From Prunus persica (taxonomy: Eukaryota > Streptophyta > Magnoliopsida > Rosales > Rosaceae): a stretch of DNA of 64,000 nt. The position numbers were made by a program, and so were the translations under genes. Positions within the stretch are counted from its first letter, which is position 1. Each line of letters begins with the position of its first letter. Below are positions 1 through 10,045 of the stretch, one piece after another. The notes beneath the pieces are model-generated. The model ran no database searches and was not told the DNA's origin. It saw nothing but the letters and a program-made list of their open reading frames with translations. The stretch lies in contig NC_034016.1 of the NCBI RefSeq assembly GCF_000346465.2, forward strand, positions 19,827,548-19,891,547, read 5' to 3'.

Positions 1-33
1 AAATCACTAATTAATTAATTACTAATTAATTAC

Positions 34-830
34 CTATAAACCCCATTATTGACATTTGGGTAGATTATGCTATTCCAAGTCTCAATCTTTTGCTTCAATG
101 GAGGCGGCGAGAGATCCAAACCCGGATTCCGAGCCAACTCATTGAGTCCCGAGTTGAACAATTGGATTATATCGTAGCTCTCATTGCAGACCACCTCTCT
201 CTTCTTCACATCCCAAAGCATTGGGACCGTGGACCGCCCATCGTACCCTCCTGCTCTCGATTTATAAACCTCTTTCAGGGTTTTAAACCCGTTTGCGTTA
301 TCCGGGCCGGGGACGAGGGTATTCGGATCGGGTATAGGCGTGCTGCTGAATTGCCACGAGCCGTCCTGGCCCGGGGCTGCGATTGAGACCGGGACGGCGT
401 CGTTGAGGCCCTTGAGGGCCCGGACTATGAGGGTGCGGTGGGCCCAGGGGCACGGGAGGCCCACGTAGAGGTGGAGGGAGGTTTGGGCTTGGCGGGGGAT
501 TTGATTGGGTGTGGCGCGGAATTTGGAGGGGGGTCTTGTGTAGGCGAGGGTGGGGTCGGAGGGGGCGAGCTGGGACATCATGATGCGCCACGTGGAATTC
601 CAGGCTGTGCGTACGGTGGAGATGAGGAGCCCGGGAGGGAGGGAGGGGCCCCACAGGAGCTTGGCGGCGGAGGAGAGGAGGGAAGTTGGGTCAGGCGGTT
701 GGTTGCTGGACATTTTAGTGCTGACGTGGCAGGTGATGGGTTTGGGTCTGGCCCATTTGGCGGTGCTGAGCTTCTTCAGCGGCGGTGGAGTTGGGAAGTT
801 GGGAGGGCTGAGGAGGGAAGTGCACGACAT
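34..830 (-). CDS. Glutathionyl-hydroquinone reductase (GST-like, plastid type), 5' exon only
   Basis: First exon of a glutathione S-transferase-family protein of the YqjG/ECM4 (glutathionyl-hydroquinone reductase) type, which reduces glutathionyl-quinones. The ATG at 830-828 opens a Ser/Pro/Lys-rich N-terminus of about 40 residues that looks like a chloroplast transit peptide. The open frame extends upstream to 905 but only with non-ATG codons. The catalytic CPWAHR motif and the downstream NGFKTLKEVY and VCNESYDIIQLFN stretches are the thioredoxin-fold signature of this family. The exon ends at 34 in a GVY-coding stretch followed by a GT donor at 33-32 on the minus strand, so about 265 residues are present and the C-terminal helical domain lies beyond the window. 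It is divergently placed with the next gene. Family assignment is firm; the exact paralogue is not known. Confidence 0.88.
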
Positions 831-1210
831 CTCAAAATGCTGGGTTTTTTTCAGTTCAGCTGCTGACTGATGATGAATGTGTCGTCCTGTGTGGTTGGGA
901 ATCACCCTTCAGACGACACGTCGTATGAAAATCAATGCTAATGTAATGTCCGTGTCTTCTGTATTGAAACGGCGTCGTAAGCACTGATTTGGCGCCATCT
1001 AGGGGTAGCAGAAGCCGTGGCGCCCAATGAAAGGAAAAGCAAAGATATTTAAAATACAAAGCAAAAATTATTGATTTTAGCCTCCCAATGAAAAGAAAAA
1101 GGTTGGGGAGGGCGGGAAAACCAGAAAGCCAAAGAGACACCGCCGCTTGAGGGCCTTTCCATTTCACATTTCCTATCGTAAGCTTGGGCAGTGGCTTAGT
1201 GAAGAAGACG
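831..1210. promoter_or_regulatory. Shared bidirectional promoter between GHR and FANCF-like gene
   Basis: The two start codons are only 380 bp apart and point away from each other. The interval contains TTTGGCGCC at 988-996, which fits the E2F consensus TTTSGCGC, a second GGCGCC-like stretch near 1020, and CCAAT pentamers at 1024-1028 and 1085-1089. No TATA box was evident near either start. Promoter role is inferred from position and motifs. Confidence 0.5.
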
Positions 1211-3806
1211 ATGGGCTGGAACCACCCACACATCTCCTTGGAGCAACTCTTAAATCTGATCAAAGGGTTTGTAGATATACTGCTTCTGCTTTCTGGGTAT
1301 CAATCTTCTGGTCGACTTGCCCAATGGGACTCCAACAACATCAAAAAAGCCTTCCAATGGGGCCTCTTCTTTGAGAAGGTCGGCTTTCACTGCTTTTCCC
1401 CAATCATATTTGGTTTGAGTGGAAAGGGTATCTCTGAATTTCATGCCTCTTTCAGTTGGGTTCAGTAAGTTGAGATTTTTCTTTTAGTGTTGTTAGGTCC
1501 TTGGAAGTTTTGGCTGCTCAGATGATTATGGGGGATCTATGGAGGAGCTTGATGCAGCTCTATCTGAAATGACATCTGCTGCTTCTCTTCCTAAGGTTAT
1601 AGTTTTGTAGTTTTTATTGGTTTGACTCCATGAATTAACTAGTTTTTGCTTATGACAAGGTTTAAAGTGTAGCCTGCTTAGCTTAGTTGTATGCTTGTAT
1701 TTGATAAAGCAGGGGCTTGCACTTCTTTCATCTGCTAATCTTACTACTGCACGGCACTTTGTATTAGACCATCTCATTCATACCTTACCGTTGAGGGATG
1801 CACATCTCAGAGCTTTGCTGATGGCAACTGTAGAGATGGATCTTGAAGAGCTATCAGAAACTGAGCATGATTTTCTGAATGCATACTTCAACAAGTTGAA
1901 GTTGCAGAATACATCGCTTCACCGAAGCATTGCATCAGCTACAAAGATTGAAAATTGCGCTGGTGATGGTTTCACCAAGTATGTGGTGCAAGAGCTCTTG
2001 AAGCGGTGGTCTAAAATTTCTTTAATGTCAGCGGTTGAGGCAGGCTTAGATGTTCTTTCTCATAGTATCAGACATAGCAGTTGGAGCGAGTTTGATGATA
2101 ATTTGTTAAAAGAACAACTAAAGCGTGAAAATGCTCCAGAGTAAGTGGGAAATGTGTGTGCACAAGCGTATGTGTAATAGAAGAGTAAATAATGTGTGTG
2201 AATGAAGTTAAGCGAATTATGTTCTATGTGCAAGCGTTAGTCTGAGGAGTTGTATTAAGGCTGTATGCGTCTGGCTTAAGGAGTGAGTGGCTAGTCTCTT
2301 TGTGCTAGAAGATAGTATGTCTCACAATAAACTCCTTTTCTGAGATGCATTTAGCTGAGTCATGAGTGTTTTTGTAGATACTTAGAGGAGTTTACATGAA
2401 AAATCAAAATTTTACTGTTGTATGTTTTCAGGATCTCACTACTTTGACCTGAACTGAATATCTTGTGGTTCCTTCTTCAGCATTGTAGAGTGGTTGGTTG
2501 GTTCTCTGACATGGAATCACTGGAAATCAAAGAATATCTCCTATTTTCTTGATAAGAGAACTATTCAATTGGTCTCCGGTGCCAGCATGATATTTTCTGC
2601 CCCTAAGATTCAGTGGGTACAAATATTTGGACGGCTGAATTTGAATGTTTCAGCAGGAAGCAGTGATGATGGTCTGCGCGAAACAATTGTAAGTCAGTTT
2701 TTTTTTTCAGGCACAATTGTAAGTCAGTTCAGTTCAATTAATAAATTGGAATGAATTGTGAATTTTTTTACGTTTGTAATCTGAAGGATTGATTCTCTTC
2801 AGCAATAAATATTTTGTATTTCAATGGTTGCGTGGCTAACTACACATCTCTGTACCCTTGCATTCTTTAGGAAATAAATTGTACTGTTGATGAAGAAATT
2901 GTGCTCCCCTTTTTCCCTTTCGAAACAGGAGCTCTTATTAGTAGGGTGCATTACAAGCAGATGGACTTCTCTAATCGAATATATGGTGTCAGTTTGTTAT
3001 GATTGCAAAAATATTTCGGAGCAATATCATGAAGTGTGCAACTTACTTTATGGAAGATCTACAGCTCCTATATCTAAACAGGAAGCAGTGAGTTCAGAGG
3101 TTCAAAATTAATGCTGATAAGTAGACATGCATGCTTCTTTGCTTGTTCATGCTTTATGTTTTTGTATTAGTAATCATGGTTGGCTTTTGTGGTGGAACTA
3201 GGAAAGTAACATTCTTGAATATTTGAGTGGACTTCTGGGAAGTCAGCTGCATCAGTTGTGGAAAATGTCCCCATCCCTTGTGGCCGTTGCAATTCCATCC
3301 CGGTATTCCTATACCATTCTATGCAATGTTTGGACGTCTTTTTTACTTTGATTTGAATCAATCATCTCATTTGCACAGGAACTGACTGAATCATAGGTTT
3401 TGAATGATTTTCTTTCCCCCTTTGCTAATTGGTGTTGCAGGTCACCCTTGTTTAGACTTTATTTGAGCGAAATTCAGATTCAGTTTAGAGGAGAGTTTTC
3501 AACTATGAGGTTTTGTGTTGTAACCCTAATGATACTGTTTGTCAAGATTTATGATTGTGGCAGCAATTCACATTTATTTTGTTTTGTAGATGCTGTGGCT
3601 GTGCTCATGATATGAAGGAGCATAATGACTGTGAGTATTTATATTCAATTAGTTCTGCAGTCAACCTTCCCCGTCCCCCATCTGTTTTAGAAATGAAATA
3701 GAGGAAATGCTAGAATTAATATATGAACTTTTTTCCAGGTGAGCTTGCTGAGAGAATTTGGTGCCTTTACATTTTTCATGTTTGTGGCTCCCACCTGTTT
3801 GTCTGA
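1211..3806 (+). CDS. FANCF-like protein (Fanconi anaemia group F-like), with a possible frameshift
   Basis: Multi-exon gene. Exons by frame and splice signals: 1211-1378, 1497-1595, 1713-2140, 2481-2688, 2871-3099, 3202-3302, 3441-3509, 3590-3630, 3739-3806 (TGA 3804-3806); about 469 residues. Phases agree at every junction except inside exon 5. The protein starts MGWNHPHISLEQLL and ends in a Cys-rich tail (CCGCAHDMKEHNDC..HVCGSHLFV). I associate it with the plant protein annotated as FANCF (Fanconi core complex, DNA crosslink repair), which I recall sitting between a GST gene and a HAD phosphatase in Arabidopsis as it does here. That identity rests on memory and context, not on a motif. Exon 5 is open in one frame to TGA at 3000-3002, but the likely continuation (VCYDCKNISEQYHEVC) lies in another frame, so a 1-base indel near 2980-2995 is suspected. 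A gene here is likely; the name is moderate. Confidence 0.6.
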
Positions 3807-5300
3807 AGTTGCGATGGTGCTTGAAAGTATCAGGCCAGTCATCTGTAAGAATGTTTATCCTCCATGCAGCTGAATTAATATTAATAACATTAGTCATTTA
3901 TGCCATTTTTTTAATATGTTAGGTAAAGCAACTCTATGCAGGGTTAAGTTTTATAGTAATAAATATATAGGATGAAATTTAATAAATAGTTTAGAGTTGG
4001 AAGGAAACTATAATGATTTTGGAAACTTGTGACTGAATAGTTGTGTGGGTCATGATTTTGTAAGATATATGGTACAACTCACTAAAGTTAGCTTTATTTA
4101 TAAAAATGTTTGTTTTATGTTGATCAACTTTTGATATCATTTCAAGATTTTTTTCCTTTACCAAAGGGTGAAAGTGAATTATAAACTGTAAGTTTATGGA
4201 TCAAACATCAAATTTTTTCCTCCTCCTGGTTCGCTAGGTGGCTACTCTAAATGCAGTGGTGTTTTTCTGTGAAATATTCTCTTAGTCATAGTTATTCTTC
4301 AGTTATATTGGTTAGAAGACCTTGATTTGAAAAAGAGAAATCAACACCTTGCTTGATCCATTGAATGGAGACTTGCTTTGGTAGCAAAATCTTTATTAAT
4401 TCACTTTATATCCATATCAGTATCAAAGATCTACATGACACAATTTCTCATGATCTTTGTGGCCCTTCTATGTGCAGTATAATCAACCATGTGATGAAAA
4501 GGCTACATAAAGTTCACAAAAATTTATTAAAAATATGGTTGTTTTATGTTGATGAACTCTTGATATCAATCCAGGGTTTTCTTTTTCCTTTTCCAAAGGG
4601 TAAACAAAACTTTTTCCTCTCTCAAGATTGTGTGGTTTTCATGGTTTACTAGGTAGCTATTCTAAAAATGCAGTAGGGTTTGCTATATTTTGCTTAGATA
4701 CATGCTTTGTTAGCACAGTTTTGATTAATTCCTTTTATAATATAAGTATAAAAAATATGCACAACACAATTTGTCATGATCTTTGTGGGCCTTTTCTGTG
4801 TAAAGTGTGATCAACCATGTCATAAATGGGCAAGTTCACAATTTTTTTGATTAATCTGTTTACTACATGGCTCATGTAGGTATGGCCGGTGGGAACTTTT
4901 GATGTAAGAGTCGACCTCATCCCACTTATATGCTTCCAGGAAAGTTCACTATCAAGAGCCTTTAATTGAAACAGAAGCCAAATACAACAGATGAGCACAA
5001 GCAACTTTTTAGAGACGATCCATTCAAAAAGTTTTGTATTACTTGACTGACATTACATCACTAGAGGCAAGTCGTCAATCTTTTCTCCAAACTGGGACCT
5101 ATGGGACCTGGGAATTGTTTTAAAGAAAAGTTGAATAGACTATTTGATTATATGTTTATCAACTTCCACCAATGGGATTGTGACATCTCGTTGATGATGC
5201 CTGCTAGTGGGAATTGATACTTGAAAGCTTCATCTGCTTGTTTTCTTGCCAACCGTATATTATTCTTGGTGCTTTTTTGCTTCATTTCATATGAGCTCGC
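3807..5300. repeat. Intergenic region with a diverged tandem duplication
   Basis: No gene is seen. Two related stretches lie in tandem, about 4119-4530 and 4548-4850. Both carry, in order, a TTATGTTGAT..AACT.TTGATATCA block, a GCTA.TCTAAA.TGCAGT block, and a CATGATCTTTGTGG.CC block followed by ATCAACCATGT. Spacing differs by small indels. No terminal repeats or coding potential were found, so this is an unclassified local duplication. Confidence 0.5.
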
Positions 5301-5307
5301 TATAAAA
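5301..5307 (+). promoter_or_regulatory. TATA box of the small gene at 5343
   Basis: TATAAAA followed by an AC-rich stretch, 36 bp before the ATG at 5343. The position is typical of a plant core promoter with a very short leader, and it supports the small downstream frame being a real gene. Confidence 0.5.
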
Positions 5308-5342
5308 CAACACACAGACCAAGGTGGATAAGGAGCTTAAAA

Positions 5343-5636
5343 ATGAAAGTTTCTAGCGTCTCTAGCTGTTGGAAAATCCAGTGTTTGAAGTTGGTGAAGG
5401 GAATCGCAAGCACCGGATCTGCGGTCACACTTGTTAGCATTGAAAGAAGAGCATCAACTGGTTGTTGCCATGTATCCTATCTTTTGAGGAAGTTGATTTG
5501 GAAGTTGAAGTCACAATGGAAACAAGCTGTGGGATGGCGAAAGAGCTACACTCATTACACCTATGATCTTCAAAGCTATTCTCTCAACTTCGACAACGGT
5601 TTCGATGACCATCTTTCACCTCATAGTTTCCGGTGA
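5343..5636 (+). CDS. Small plant protein of unknown function (97 aa)
   Basis: Intronless frame from a true ATG to a TGA, encoding 97 residues. It is basic and Cys/Ser-rich at the N-terminus, with a LLRKLIWKLKSQWKQA segment in the middle and an aromatic YDLQSYSLNFDNGF tail. I have the impression of related short plant proteins ending in a YD..SYS.NFD-G motif but cannot name the family. No signal peptide or membrane span is evident. A TATA box lies 36 bp upstream. It stands alone between the FANCF-like gene and the acid phosphatase. A chance frame cannot be excluded, but composition, promoter and the tail motif favour a gene. Confidence 0.5.
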   Translation: MKVSSVSSCWKIQCLKLVKGIASTGSAVTLVSIERRASTGCCHVSYLLRKLIWKLKSQWKQAVGWRKSYTHYTYDLQSYSLNFDNGFDDHLSPHSFR

Positions 5637-6955
5637 TGCTTTGTCCTCTCAAAGGATATATGGACAATTTTTCCTTTGAGATGTATAGATATTTTCCTTT
5701 GAGTCATGCAACTTAGATTTACATTCAAAATTGTTGGCTAATAATAATAGCATGACCAAATTTTGTTTCATTTTCAACCTATTTCGTTTCTCTGCAGTGA
5801 GACTTATATCATGGCAAGATAATGTAAAGGAAACCAAACCTTGAAATAGTTGGAAAAAAGGGATCTTAACAATTGCTATTTCTTCTGTTTCCTCTTTCTT
5901 GTGGAGTGGAGCAAACATTATTCTTCTTTCAATCTTTCTATCTTTGCTTGTAAAAAAGATAGGTAAATTCACAAAGATGGTTTTGGGGTCCACAATTCAT
6001 TGCATGTTTCTTTTGCATTCCAACCAAGATTGCAACCATGAACAAACTTGACCTAATTTTTTTGTTTCCTTCTCTTTTTAAAATGCCAGAGAATTCAAAC
6101 TTCACATTCACAACACCCAGTTGATCTTTTTTGACTATCGACATGACAAACATACACGAATTCCCTAAAACTAGAATGACCATTATCAATCAAACACCTA
6201 CATTTTGTTTTGCTCAACTTCTATCTACCAAAACTTCTTGCTTTGCCATCCGTTTGTTATGCCTAATTTTGCAACTCAAATTTAAAATAGGACAAATAGG
6301 CTAGCCCTTGGATGCTTTTTCTTTTTGGTCCATTGGATGCTTTCTCCTCTTTTATGTTTATATTACTTCACTTTGGAGATTCATGAACTATGAGTCTCCT
6401 TGCAAAGCCCACAAGACATTTAATCAGACGGCTAAGATTCATTGATCAAACCAGAACTATGCATGACCATGTTAATTAAGCATCCATTTGATGCGTTTTT
6501 AAAGTGATGATGCTCAAAGAGCACAACTCACTAGGGAACAATTTTCATGAGTTGTAAAGCATAAATATTAGAAATCAACTTACTACACTAACTTTTGGAC
6601 ACTAATTGACGTGACAATGTTTTATTTGTTGGAAATAAAATTTTTTTCGAGTGAGTTCGGAAAGGAAACAAATGAAACGTTGGATCATAATTGGTGTTCA
6701 AAAGTTGCGTCTCCAACATTACTCTAAATTTTCCTTTTGTCCAGTTGTCCATTACACATTCATTAATCAACAATCAATTTACTAGCTATCAAACTTAATT
6801 GATTACACACCATGTGATCTCCAGTAAAAGGCAATGACAATTCATGCCCCACAGCCCATGCCACCCTCAATTATGTCTTCTCTTTACCCCCAATCTAGAC
6901 TCAACTCTCCCATAATTTTCTCCATCTCCGTTTCTTTTTTGTCATCACATTTGCA
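5637..6955. other. Intergenic, AT-rich; promoter side of the acid phosphatase
   Basis: No coding region is supported; frames on the minus strand here lack family features. The last few hundred bases must hold the promoter of the acid phosphatase at 6956. I saw no P1BS element (GNATATNC) in about 550 bp before that start. Confidence 0.4.
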
Positions 6956-7923
6956 ATGGGAAAACTCACAGGATTTCTAATTTTTTCAGGCCTCTTCACA
7001 GGCCTAGTGGTTGCAGCAGATTGGAACATTTTGAAAAACCAGAAAAACAAGAACAATGGGGTAGGAGATGGCTTGAAGAAGTACTGTGAGAGTTGGAGGA
7101 TCAATGTGGAAGTGAACAACATTAGAGGTTTTGATGTGGTGCCCCAAGAATGTGTCCAGTACATTCAGAAATACATGACATCCTCTCAGTACAAGGCTGA
7201 TTCAGAGAAGGCCTTGGAGGAGGTCACTTTCTACTTGAGCAGCTGCTGCACATTGGAAGGTGATGGCAAAGATGCATGGATTTTTGATGTTGATGATACA
7301 CTTCTCTCCACCATTCCTTACTTCAAGACACATGGTTTTGGGTAAGTGAGTTTTACTGTGTTTTTCTTGGGGTAAAATTTTAGTTACCTGAGTAAAATGT
7401 ATTTTTGCATTTGGAAATCTCAAACTAGGGGAGAGAAGATCAATGCAACTTCTATGGAGGCACGGATGAGAGAGAGTAAGGCACCAGCTCTTGGGCACAC
7501 ACTGAAGCTCTTCCATGAGATCAAAAACAGAGGACTTAAAATATTTTTAATCTCTTCAAGAAGGGAAAACCTTAGATCCTCAAGTGTGGACAATCTCATT
7601 AAGGTTGGATACCATGGATGGACTGGTCTTATATTAAGGTATAATGAACTATCACCAGGGCTTTCAAATCCATCTTTTTGTTGATTATTTCTGTATAATT
7701 AAGCTTGCCTGAAATTGAAAACTTTAACAGGAGTTGTTTTGAATACAGGGGTCTTGAAGATGAGTTCATGGAAGTGCAAAAATACAAGTCGAAGGCAAGG
7801 CACAGATTGGTTGATGAAGGCTACCTCATCTGGGGCATCATTGGAGATCAATGGAGCAGCTTTGAGGGCCTTCCAATTGCAAAAAGGACATTCAAATTAC
7901 CCAATTCCATGTACTACAATTAG
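6956..7923 (+). CDS. HAD superfamily subfamily IIIB acid phosphatase (VSP-like)
   Basis: Three exons: 6956-7341, 7429-7638, 7749-7923, giving 256 residues. Splice phases agree and the donors are GTAAGT and GTATAA. The N-terminus (MGKLTGFLIFSGLFTGLVVAADWN) is a signal peptide, so the protein is secretory or vacuolar. HAD motif I is DVDDTLL (nucleophile Asp and DxDxT), motif II is the ISSRRE segment, a KSKARHRL stretch supplies the motif III Lys, and GDQWSSF near the C-terminus is motif IV. This is the plant acid phosphatase / vegetative storage protein family, related to Arabidopsis AT5G44020 as I recall it. Length is normal for the family. It lies about 4.5 kb upstream of PHR1 on the same strand, with a retroelement between them. 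Confidence 0.9.
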
Positions 7924-8381
7924 CATGAAATTTCAGTCCATAAATTATAAATTATAAAGCACAATATTGCTGTTCCTCTTTGCATCTTTGTGCACTTATT
8001 TGACTAGCCAAAACAAAAGCACTTTTGTCCTTTCTCAGTTCAATGTTAGTGGTGTTGGTGGGTATGAACTGTATGCTCTGCTGCGTTGTATTGCAAAGTA
8101 GTGGGTTTTGAGTGCTTCTGCATTTGAAGTTCCTGCATGTTCAAAGGAAAGTACCTCAAAAGTCCAGGAGACAACTTGATGTTTTTTTCCCCTTTTAAAT
8201 CCATTGAATTATTGAAATGGCATCATTAGATGTTGATTTCTTTTGGAACTTTGTCTCCCTTTACCTCTCCATCTCTTAACCCAAAACAAATGAAGCTTTC
8301 TTCTGGGCTAATTATAGCATATGGCATTACTTGTTGAAATTGGACTCAAAATGGCTCAATTCAGGTACACGTTGTTATTTT

Positions 8382-8386
8382 ATACA
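8382..8386. repeat. Target site duplication, left copy (ATACA)
   Basis: ATACA directly before the left LTR; the same five bases follow the right LTR at 10041-10045. A 5-bp duplication is standard for LTR retrotransposon integration. Confidence 0.85.
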
Positions 8387-8619
8387 TGCTAAAATATAAA
8401 ACTATGAGAGAATATTTGTTTGTGGGAATTTTCTGTGTATTCTTCTCCTTGTAGGAGGTTATATTTATAATACAACGAAACCTGAATGGGCAAGTAAATA
8501 ATAAATTCCTAAATCTATTTGCAGTAGGAAATCAGGAATTAAAGTAAATCAATTACAATTATAATAGGAATTCTTGGTGTGTAAGGAAAGTAAGTCAATA
8601 TTCACAAGTCACGCCAACA
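8387..8619 (-). repeat. 3' LTR of the Copia element (left copy)
   Basis: 233-bp terminal repeat starting TGCTAAAATAT and ending CGCCAACA. In the element's own orientation it is the 3' LTR, because the polypurine tract abuts it at 8620-8630. Confidence 0.92.
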
Positions 8620-8627
8620 CTCCCCCT

Positions 8628-8761
8628 CACGTTGGTGCATAGATGTCGTCAATGCCCAACTGATCCAGTGAATTGTGGAATGCTTTACTGAAAATCGCAT
8701 TTGTCAAAATATCCGCCAATTGATCCTCGGATTTCACAAAATGCGCAATCTGGTCCATGTG
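8628..8761 (-). pseudogene. Copia RNase H C-terminal remnant
   Basis: On the minus strand a short frame ends at TGA (8630-8628) and reads as the end of Copia pol: HFVKSEDQLADILT followed further on by LDQLGIDDIYAPT. This is the usual C-terminus of plant Copia RNase H, directly before the polypurine tract. The upstream polymerase sequence is deleted. Confidence 0.8.
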
Positions 8762-8779
8762 TCGGGGTCGTTAGTCGAG

Positions 8780-9220
8780 AAGTCATAATCTGTGCAGCGG
8801 AAGATGCATAGGATACAGTTGAGTAGGAATTGGGATCGGAATATGAGCCTGAGTCGAGGCCGGAGTCAGAGTTGAAATCGGGATCAGGGTCTGAATCAGA
8901 GCCAAATTCGGGGTTGGGGTCATCATCGGAGTGGGGGTCGATGTCGTCTTCGGAGTCGGAGTCGGGGTCGGGGTCGAGGTCGTCTAAAGAGGATCCTGAT
9001 TCTGGATCGGGTTCGGAGTAAAAGTCTGCATCTGTAGGAGCGGAGCCATCTGGGCACTCAACTCAACGATGGTTGGTGGAGAATGAGAGAATGAGTCGGT
9101 GGTGCTACCTCTATGAGGGTTGAAAAAATCATCAACCCCCATAACACTAAATAAAATAATCTCTATTATAATAGGACAAAATATAATTGGTAAGTAACCA
9201 AAATTCTAATGAAATAAGGA
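8780..9220. repeat. Low-complexity interior of the Copia element
   Basis: 8820-9020 is made of GGWTCR-type hexamers (GAGTCGGAGTCGGGGTCG), open in several frames simply because of the repeat. It probably derives from the proline-rich linker or leader of a Copia polyprotein. No intact gene is present. Confidence 0.5.
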
Positions 9221-9222
9221 CT

Positions 9223-9240
9223 CGCCAACACTCCCCCTCA
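9223..9240 (-). repeat. Second LTR-end/polypurine junction inside the element
   Basis: CGCCAACACTCCCCCTCA repeats exactly the LTR-to-PPT junction seen at 8612-8629, but the sequence on either side differs. It marks the 3' LTR edge of another Copia copy embedded in this element, so the interior is composite. Confidence 0.6.
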
Positions 9241-9403
9241 AGTTGGGCAAAGATATTTCGCAGGCTCAACTTGACAAGCGAGTCACAGAACACCATACTT
9301 GAGAAGTAACAATTGTAGAGAAGATCTTTTAGTCAACCACGAGTGAAACAAGTGACAAACTAAAACAAAGTTCACAGCGGAAACACAAGAGCAAACCCTA
9401 AAA

Positions 9404-9535
9404 AATAGGGCACATAGCAAAATATAGAAACCCTGTGAGCACGGGTGTAGATAAGGCAGAACACAGAAACCCTGTGAGCACGACAATAGGTAAGGCAGAA
9501 CACCGAAACCCCATGAGCACGGCAGTAGAGACAAT
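9404..9535. repeat. About 45-bp tandem repeat in the element interior
   Basis: Three imperfect copies of a unit containing GAAACCCTGTGAGCACG, followed by TAGRTAAGGCAGAACAC in the first two. It lies in the leader half of the retroelement, near its primer binding site. Confidence 0.6.
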
Positions 9536-9806
9536 GGCAACAATAAATTCTTCCATATAAACTTTAGCTAATTCACTCATACACAACTTCTCTTCAATCC
9601 TCCTCTCCCCTTGAAGAGAAGGGGTCGTCGGAGTCAAGAAATAAGCAACATCTTCATGGAAATATGTCAAGGTAATTGGGATAGGTCAATAAACATATCC
9701 CTTTCACTCCCCCTCCCCCCCCCCCCCCTTAAGGGGGGAGAAGAGCACTTAAATTTCAAGAAGAACACAAGCACAGGTCCCTAGATCGAACCAGGCTCTG
9801 ATACCA

Positions 9807-10040
9807 TGCTAAAATATTAAAACTATGAGAGAATATTTGTTTGTGGGAATTTTCTGTGTATTCTTCTCCTTGTAGGAGGTTATATTTATAATACAACGAA
9901 ACCTGAATGGGCAAGTAAATAATAAATTCCTAAATCTATTTGCAGTAGGAAATCAGGAATTAAAGTAAATCAATTACAATTATAATAGGAATTCTTGGTG
10001 TGTAAGGAAAGTAAGTCAATATTCACAAGTCACGCCAACA
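9807..10040 (-). repeat. 5' LTR of the Copia element (right copy)
   Basis: 234-bp copy of the 8387-8619 repeat. The primer binding site (9794-9806) abuts it, making it the 5' LTR on the minus strand. It is followed by the second ATACA target duplication at 10041-10045. Confidence 0.92.
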
Positions 10041-10045
10041 ATACA

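Larger units (their letters stand above)
8387..10040 (-). mobile_element. Non-autonomous Copia LTR retrotransposon, young and internally deleted
   Basis: Complete 1.65-kb element oriented on the minus strand. LTRs are 8387-8619 and 9807-10040 (233 and 234 bp, TG..CA) and appear identical apart from one inserted T. The flanking duplication is ATACA. Next to the LTR at 9807 is TGGTATCAGAGCC (minus strand, 9794-9806), the initiator-Met tRNA primer binding site used by Copia elements. Next to the LTR at 8619 is the purine tract GTGAGGGGGAG (minus strand, 8620-8630). The interior keeps only the RNase H tail of pol plus low-complexity sequence; gag, integrase and reverse transcriptase are missing, so movement would need enzymes supplied elsewhere. 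Confidence 0.93.

Noticed and set aside
8830..9021. Ser/Glu/Gly-rich frame in the retroelement
   Set aside because: Product of a GGWTCR hexamer repeat that is open in several frames; not a gene.
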